Made by a program: the position numbers and the translations under genes. From assembly GCF_910594005.1 (NCBI RefSeq), contig NC_057835.1, forward strand, positions 48,260,001 through 48,324,000: DNA of 64,000 bases, given 5' to 3'. The notes below the pieces were generated by a model. The model did no database searches. It was given only the letters and a program-made list of their open reading frames with translations, and was not told where the DNA came from. This document shows positions 57,311 to 64,000 of this stretch, one piece after another. Numbering within the stretch: the first letter of the stretch is position 1; each line of letters opens with the position of its first letter. This stretch comes from Cervus elaphus (taxonomy: Eukaryota > Chordata > Mammalia > Artiodactyla > Cervidae).

Positions 57311-58030
57311 CTCAAAAACATCAGTGACTTTTATAGCTTTGTGAGTTTCCTCATCTATAAAATCAGGGTCTTTGGGACTGCAGGGTTTTAAGGTCTCTGC
57401 TGTGCTTATAAGTACAGAATGAAAGGACGGAATATTCTCATTTTGGACTCTACATCGATAAAGGAGGAAACAGATGGCATGCTCAACTTGGGTTTTTTAA
57501 GAATAAATGTTAAGGAAAAGACTCCTGAGAGGTGCGAGCTCAAGTCATGGATAAGGGCCACCTGAGAAAGGTCCAGCCACTGCCGGGACTGCTCAGATGC
57601 AGGGGCAAGAGACCCTGTCCTCTGCCTGCCCCACCCTCTCATCTTCTCCTAGTGCCTCCCATCACTGACACCTACTGGAAGCAAGAGATCAGTGTATAGG
57701 GTTGTATCCTTGGAGTTCAGGGAAGGACCTAGAGCAGTCAGATGGAAAAATGGGAAATATCCAGAACTCCTCTTGGGACCAATTATTCTGAGTCTATTTT
57801 AAGCATTTTTTTCCCCCCTCTTTGGTACCTATCAAAATCCACTGTAAGACAATAGCTATGGATAAGATTGGAACTTGTGAAATTTTCCAAATCATCTTAT
57901 TGTTCCAAATCAGAAAGCAATACAGGCTCTTTTACTATGATTAGCTACTTTGTTCTCTTAGGGCATTGCAATGGAAAACCACAGAGTAAGTACAATAATT
58001 CCTCCTCCTCTTCTTTCCTCTTATTGAAAC
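57311..58030. other. Nothing recognised
   Basis: No gene or repeat supported over 720 bp. Confidence 0.4.
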
Positions 58031-58205
58031 TCATCTGTATGACAGCCTCTTGAGAGTTATCACCATCATCCTTACAATAATCTAAAAGGTGCTTTAAAAT
58101 TATTCACATTTTATGCATGAGGAAATTGCGACAATGGCTTTCCAGTGACTCTATAGCTGTAACAAAACAGGGCTTCAAATTCACTTTGGGGTTTTTGTTT
58201 CTACT
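58031..58205 (-). mobile_element. MIR SINE
   Basis: Reverse-complement MIR: 'atccttacaataatctaaaa', 'attcacattttatgcatgag', 'gaaattgcgacaatgg'. Confidence 0.65.
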
Positions 58206-59289
58206 CCAGTATCTTTAGGCAATAAAGGTCCTTTTGGTAAGTCTACCATCCTGCTTTGGCCAAGATACTGGTACCTGGTTGCTATTGCCATCACCACCCT
58301 TGTCTCTACCACCATCTCTGCCATCATCACTGGTGCTAACCCAAAACAAAAGCAACACATAGATACTTTAGGAGGAGGAGCAAATTTTATGGACACCAAG
58401 TCTGAACATCTTAAGGAAGATTTATTTTTGCTTAACCTCTGGCTTCTTTTTTTAATGACAAGTTTCAATTTTGGCTTTGTAAAGGTATTTTTTAAAATCA
58501 GGTTTCTTCTCATGGATGCTATCAGTGGTAACATACTGGTTATAATTTGGTGCCATGTAACATTTCAATAGAAGGATCAAGTCAGCCACTACTTCAATAC
58601 TATTTGGATACAACTAAAATTTTTGCAACATAGTGCTAGTTAAAATTACCCAGGACTGAGTGTCCTTCTGCTCTCCCCCAAAATGGTGGCTGCTAAAAGT
58701 CCTTACAACTGCAGATTAGGTAATTGAATAATTTGTATACCAAATTAAGGTCCAAATGATGCTTTTAATAGCATAATTACTCATAATAAGGAAAAGGTCA
58801 GCATTCACTAGTAATTATCTATTCTGTATAATTTTTAAAACATTAAAAAAAAAATTGCTGTGGCCAGCACATCCAAAAGGGAAAAGGCACCACAAGACAT
58901 CACTGGTAGGCGAGCACCATGCCTTATTATTAAATTAGTAATTTCACTTGCGAGACACAGTGTATAATTGATCAGCTAATTTGCCCGAAGCCTTTCATTT
59001 AGATACTGTATTTCACATCTCCTTTCACATTTTCACATTTCTAAGGAACCGGTATCATTGTGTGACATAGTTTATTTAGCATCTTTCTTTTTCTGTCTTG
59101 GTAGTACCTAAAATAAATGGACATCTTAAAATCAGTGGCATCTTAGATCAGATGAAATAGGGATTCAGACCCTTTTGTTTACTTTCTCCCAGTGAGATGG
59201 CCCTGAAAGAGTGAAAGAACTCTTTGAAAAGAGCTAATGCAGAAGACTGAATTTACATCTTCTCATAGTCATTCATTTTTCTAATTTAT
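58206..59289. other. Repeat-poor AT-rich block
   Basis: No repeat recognised over 1.08 kb. A 117-codon open frame (58181-58534, minus) has no recognisable domain. 58700-59000 is dense in TAATTA/TAATTG-like words (for example near 58720, 58815, 58937 and 58970). Confidence 0.45.
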
Positions 59290-59830
59290 AGTATGTGCCT
59301 TACCTGTGTGAGACACTGTGAGTTCTTTATGGGAATCATAGTCACAATGATAATAGTATTTTCAGTGTTTGGGTTGCCCTTTACAGTCTTTGAGGGTTCC
59401 CAGGTAGCACTGGGGGTGAAGAATTCACTTGCAAATGCAGGAAATGCAAGAGATGCAGGTTCAGTCCCTGGGTCTAGAAGATCTCCTGGAGAAGGGAATG
59501 ACTATCACTCTGGTATTCTTGCCTGAAGAATCCCATGAACAGAGGAGCCTGGCGGTCTACAGTCCATGGGGTCACAAAGAGTTGGACACGATTGAGCATG
59601 CACATGCTCACACACATTAATCTTTAAGGGTCTGTGACATACATCATCTTATTCTCAAAACTGCCTTGAAGAACAGACGTCAGTTTCCTACTTTCTGTCT
59701 GAAGAATCAGGTGCAAGCCTTCTGAAGGTTGGGTGATCCTTATCCAGGTCAGCACTGACAGCCAGAGCCAGGATCTGGGTCTGCCAACTCCAAGTCCACT
59801 CTTTAGAGAGGGTGCTTCCAAAGTTAAAGT
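59290..59830 (-). mobile_element. MIR-like SINE, split by a Bov-tA
   Basis: 59290-59397 ('agtatgtgccttacctgtgt', 'gttgccctttacagtctttg') and 59621-59830 ('catcatcttattctcaaaac', 'ccagagccaggatctgggtc') read as one reverse-complement MIR interrupted by a SINE. Confidence 0.55.
59398..59620 (+). mobile_element. Bov-tA SINE nested in MIR
   Basis: tRNA head 'ttcccaggtagcactggggg', B-box region 'ggttcagtccc', complete body ending 'cacgattgagcatgcacatg'. Target-site duplication tctttgagggt/tctttaagggt at 59387-59397 and 59621-59631, one mismatch. Confidence 0.9.
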
Positions 59831-59909
59831 CTACCTCCTGCTTTGCAATCAACATTTAAGCAATCTTTTTTCCCCTTATGTTCTAATATCTTTTCCCATG
59901 TTCATTTTT

Positions 59910-60420
59910 TTAATTGCATAGGTAATACATGAACACAAACCCACTGTTGTTTTTTTTTAAGTGAAATATAAAGTAAAAAGTGATATATCTCCATACCACT
60001 ATTTCTTTTCTCATATATATACATATACATACATACATATACATATACATATATTTACATATATATAAATAGCTCTTCAGCATAAATGAAATCATACTAC
60101 ATGTAGTTTTGTAATTAGCTTTTCTTACTTGCAGTCTTAGAGGTAATATTCTCAGCACTGAGAAATCTTCATGTCAGTATATGTGACTTTAATCTCCTTT
60201 CTTAAGCAATAAAGGATATTCCATTCTACCCATTTACCATAATTTATTAAAATGCTTTCCTGTCACTGGACATTTGGCTTGTTTTCAAGTGTAACTTCAG
60301 TTACAACTAACGCTAAATAAAAATACAAAAATTGTAGCACATGCTTGTCCATGCAAGTGTGTACACTTGTGGGTGACAAGTATGTACTCTTCATGGAGGA
60401 ATCAAGAGCGGACCTACTTA
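59910..60420 (-). mobile_element. Possible old LINE-derived sequence
   Basis: 'aatgaaatcatactacatgt', 'ggatattccattctacccat' and 'ctggacatttggcttgtttt' recall a common old mammalian LINE 3' region in reverse. Weak and interrupted by the TA-rich repeat at 60010-60072. Confidence 0.35.
60010..60072. repeat. (CATATA)n / TA-rich simple repeat
   Basis: Interrupted CATATA and CATA units over about 60 bp. Confidence 0.9.
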
Positions 60421-60962
60421 AATTTTAGCTGTTCTTGCCTAACTGTCCACAAAGGAAAGCAAACCAATAGTGTGTCAGAATAAGCAAACTGAATCTCCAA
60501 GACCTTTTTTTTTTCCCCCAGTTATAAAAGGGAGGAGATAACACTTAAACATCATAGGGTTCTTCCGACAGTCTTGCAGAGCAGGAATGAGAGCAGAGTC
60601 ATGATCGCCACAGTGCAGGGCTTCTCCTGCTCACGGGTCAGACAGAGCCACAAAAATGTGCACAAGCAGGCAGTCAATTCCAAGGGCATCTAGACAGTGT
60701 AGGCAGTTTTCAAAGGTTGGAGGTGAGGTGCACTTCTGGCTGCTGTGTGATGGGAGGATAGAAGAGGGAGTCTGGCCAGCCTAGTGGCTGGGGAGACATG
60801 CATCAGGCCACGGCAGCCCTGAAAGAACAGCGTAGACAGAGGCAGGGAGAAGAGTGTGTTGGTGACCTGCAGTGCAGCAGAATCCTAAATGGTGTGATGT
60901 AGCTGCAACCTCAGACTGGATGACAACTTTCACCCTGCATCTTTTTAGTACAGCCAATGTTT
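60421..60962. other. Nothing recognised
   Basis: No gene or repeat supported. Confidence 0.4.
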
Positions 60963-61146
60963 TTATTGACTTTTTTTTTAATGTGGACCATTTTTTGAAG
61001 TCTTTATTGGATTTGTTACAATATCCCTTCTGTTTTGTGTTTTGGCCACGAGGCCTATGCGATCTTAGCTCCCCAACCAGAGATCAAACCCTCACCCCTT
61101 ACATTGGGAGGCAAAGTCTTAACCACTGGACTGCCAGGGAAATCCC
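60963..61146 (-). mobile_element. CHR-like SINE with long T-rich tail
   Basis: Same subfamily as 11240-11422: minus-strand start 'gggatttccctggcagtcca', degraded B box, other end with 'gaagtctttattggatttgt' and a T run at 60970-60980. Confidence 0.78.
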
Positions 61147-62456
61147 AGGATCAGCCACTCCTCTTTGTCTGCTTGGCGTGGCCATTGCTTTCCGCCCCTG
61201 ACTTATCTGCCTAATGACAAGAGTGATATCCCACCCATGGTTAGGCCACCAAGAGTCCTACGTATCCCTCTAGTTATGGGAGAATGTTCATTAGAAGTGT
61301 AATAACAGGGATGAAACTGAAGGAAAACATCTAGTCTGTTCCTGCAGTGAAGCTACATTTGACTTCAACTCGCTTGAACTGCTCTCTGCCCAGCATCTTG
61401 CCAGGTGCTTCTGAGGCAAAAAGAGGAGGGTGGAGGGAATGAGACAGTTACAAAACCAACCCTGAACCAACTAAAAGCTTTCAGCTTAGAAATAGACTAT
61501 TGTTTCGTATCAGCAAAGCCCTGGGAAGCGCTGTGTGACTCCTTGGATCTCCCTTTGCAGTGAGTTATTTTCCAAAGGCATTTCTGAGCCAATGGAAACA
61601 AAAGCAGGGTAGAGGAAATAAGGCATTCTGGCATCTTTAAGGAGGATGTGGCTGCCAATAGTGCTGGGGGTTTTGTGAGCATGTGAAGACGGGCTGGTTT
61701 TCAGAGGTGGTTGGCAAAGACCCAGCCCTCTTGGCTAGTTCATGTTACTGCCGGGTGTATCTGCCAAAGATGGTATGATGTACTTTTTGGTCTCATCGCT
61801 GCAGCTGTTTGCCCACCATCCACAACTGTTTCATATTGTTAGAAGTCTGGCCTAGGAGTGTGTGTGTGTGTATACACACTTCCTATGCTAGGGTCCTCTG
61901 TTATTTGTCATTGTTCATTTCCACATCAGTACTGTTGATACTCTATCATATCACTTGCCACATAATGAGAGTTGTGGTTTCCAGCAGTGAGATTATCAGA
62001 GTAAGAAGTGCTGGCTTGAAACAGGTCTCCATCTCCCAGTGGGTGGATAAAGTGACCGGCAGCGTAGTAACATACTGACTCCCATCCTTAGAAATGAGAC
62101 TCAGAAACCCATAAGTTTGGTGGCCTGTTGGGCTTTTGACTTTAAAACACCCTCAGGGTGACTGGAAAGTGTAGTCTGATTAGCAACCGGAGTCATAAAT
62201 AGATTGACACTGGGTCATAAATAGATCGAGAACCATGTACTTTGCATTGTTGTCTCAGACCATAATTGATGCAGCAGGATTCAAATAGATCCTGACCAAC
62301 TGGCTCATTTGGCCTGTGCCCAACTGCCCACAGATTTGCAGCTGCCAGGAACTACAGAGTGCAGGGCTATACTAGATGGGGAGTCCAACAAGCCCATAAT
62401 GGAAGTGGCTGCAGTCTAGATATCTTGAGGTTACCTACTTTTCACTGGTCCATATA
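61147..62456. other. Repeat-poor block
   Basis: No gene or interspersed repeat recognised over 1.3 kb, only a (TG)n run at about 61858-61871. Confidence 0.45.
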
Positions 62457-62897
62457 GTCAAAACTATGGTTTTTCCATTAGTCATGCATGGATGTGAGAG
62501 TTGGACCAAAGAAGGCTGAGTGCCGAAGAATTGATGCTTTTGAACTGTGGTGTTGGAGAAGACTCTTGAGTCCCTTGGACAGCAAGGAGATCAAACCAGT
62601 CAATCCTAAAGGAAATCAACCTTGAATATTCACTAGAAGGACTGATGCTGAAGCTAAAGCTCCAATTCTTTGGTCACCTGATGTGAAGATCCAGCTCATT
62701 AGAAAATACCCTGATGCTGAGAAAGATTGAAGGCAGGAGGAGAAGGGGATGACAGAGGATAAGATGGGTGGATGGCATCACCGACTCAATGGACATGAAT
62801 TTGAGCAAACTCTGGGAGATAGTGGAGGACAGGGGAGCCTGGTGTGCTGCAGTCAATGGGGTCACAAAGAGTCAGACACAACTTAGCAACTAAACAA
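62457..62897 (+). mobile_element. BovB LINE 3' end, 5'-truncated
   Basis: Plus-strand BovB, 440 bp, from 'ggtccatatagtcaaaacta' to 'acacaacttagcaactaaac'. Encoded motifs such as 'FELWCWRRLL' (about 62540) survive between frameshifts. Confidence 0.9.
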
Positions 62898-63079
62898 CTT
62901 TACACTGAGTTGGCATTGTAGCAAAGATCACGACCACATGTCCCTCTGCAGGGAAGCACACGAGATGGCTCTCCCACTTTTCTAACTGAACCCAAATCAG
63001 AGATCCTAACTTCCAAGTAGAGATAGCACAGCTTTGGAAATATAAACAACAAAAACAGTAATGAAAATAGTAATGAACC

Positions 63080-63275
63080 TTCCTACAAATGTTTCCATGT
63101 AGTCGACATTATTCCAAGCACTCGAAATGGATTGCATCACTTAATCCTTCAACAACCCTGGGAGGCAGATCCAGTGATTCCCTCTTTGCAGATCAGGAGA
63201 CAGAGTGGTGCAAAAATGATCCACAGTGAGTCGTTTAGCTGCTGAGTGCTGGTCTGAGCCTGGGCAGTCTGACCT
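63080..63275 (-). mobile_element. MIR SINE
   Basis: Reverse-complement MIR: 'tccttcaacaaccctgggag', 'tctttgcagatcaggagaca', 'gagtcgtttagctgctgagt', 'ggtctgagcctgggcagtct'. Confidence 0.75.
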
Positions 63276-64000
63276 TAGGATCCCCAGGCTGTAATTGGTT
63301 GTAAGAGTCCAAAGGAGCACAGAAGCAGCCATGGGGACAAGGAACTATAGGCAGGGGTCAGAAGCATTTAGTAATGGGTATTGTCTCTGAACACATAGCT
63401 CAAGAAAATGCAGTTTTGTCATTTTCTCTCCCCAACAGTGTAGTATCTTCTCTGGTGATTCCTACTAGGAACCATTGATTACCGAAAATGGTTCGTGAAG
63501 CAATCCAATTAAGTGAGCCAAGAATTACATGTCAAGTTGTTACCATCTTTATTTGCTTATGTCAAGTGGAGTCAGAGTCCTTCTGTGATCAGCAAAGCAA
63601 GTGTAAAGTGGTTGATTAATTTCCTTTAAGTTTCGTCAAAAAATTTGTGGGCAGGGAATCTAATTTTCAGTTTAATTTTCCTTCCTAACACAGACATTCC
63701 ATTTTTTTCTTTCCCTCTCTCTCCCCCAATTACTGCTAGCCAGAACGTATCATCTGTAGTTTCATTTTACTTGAGTGTTGGGTTAATAATTTTAATTTGA
63801 ATCCTTCTCCCTTCTTATCTTTATTTTAAGTAATTTGTACGGATGCTCCATTGCAAACCTGCTTAAATAGACATCAGCCATTTTGCAGAATACCTGAAAA
63901 AGCAAAAGACTTTTTGTCCTTTAAAGTCCTTCCCACACTGAAAGTCTTTTTGTGTGTGTGGCTAATAATTATATTTTGTGGGATTCATTGTGTGCCTACA
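63276..64000. other. Nothing recognised
   Basis: No gene or repeat supported to the end of the window. Confidence 0.4.

Noticed and set aside
58181..58534. A 117-codon basic open frame
   Set aside because: No domain, low-complexity basic composition, partly over a MIR. Length is compatible with chance in 64 kb.
1..64000. Search for a novel multi-gene system such as an operon, defence locus or gene cluster
   Set aside because: No cluster of co-directional, recognisable or codon-like genes exists outside transposons. The window behaves as ordinary ruminant intergenic or intronic DNA.

Overview
This is mammalian nuclear DNA, almost certainly from a ruminant (bovid-type) genome. The diagnosis rests on many tRNA-headed Bov-tA/Bov-A SINEs, eight BovB (RTE-type LINE) fragments and ruminant L1 3' ends, alongside older mammal-wide repeats (MIR, L2, L1M, MER5, MLT1-type LTRs). 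I find no host protein-coding exon, rRNA or functional tRNA gene I can support. Long open frames either lie inside BovB/L1 or antisense to low-complexity transposon sequence, or have no recognisable content. The window is best read as intergenic or intronic DNA. Species cannot be decided from the sequence alone, and repeat family names are assigned by eye.

Layout. 1-9 kb: old L1/L2 pieces, two L1 3' ends facing each other (1195-1615 and 1840-2031), a strong G-quadruplex motif (3171-3192), a long repeat-poor block (3.7-7.45 kb), then a SINE cluster (7.5-8.7 kb). 9-24 kb: scattered MIR, L2 and SINEs, a BovB fragment with target-site duplication (15795-16420), a terminal-inverted-repeat element carrying a 69-bp copy of DNA from 1.4 kb upstream (16773-17003), and repeat-poor blocks, one with a near-consensus CTCF motif (19565-19578). 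24.3-29.0 kb: one whole L1 insertion on the minus strand between 16-bp target-site duplications. It keeps a long 5' UTR, a broken ORF1, about 35 codons of ORF2 and the 3' UTR, but lacks nearly all of ORF2. 29-40 kb: layered L1/L2/MIR with nested BovB and SINE insertions, ending in a three-headed SINE insertion (39967-40454). 40-52 kb: BovB copies (41303-42201, 42847-43089 and the 2.1-kb copy 49331-51432), an MLT1-type LTR, and a 92-bp mariner-type MITE (43696-43787). 52-64 kb: MIR, L2, an L1 ORF2 fragment, SINEs, and two repeat-poor AT-rich blocks.

The sequences do not work together as a gene system. They record successive retrotransposition: MIR/L2/MER5/old L1 first, then cetartiodactyl CHR-like SINEs, then BovB, Bov-tA and ruminant L1, with nesting giving relative ages. 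The L1 and BovB families would have supplied the reverse transcriptase; CHR-like and Bov-tA SINEs are non-autonomous passengers. The most unusual items are the ORF2-less L1 with its repetitive 5' UTR, the 69-bp templated insertion and the three-headed SINE. I found nothing that looks like a previously undescribed protein-coding system.
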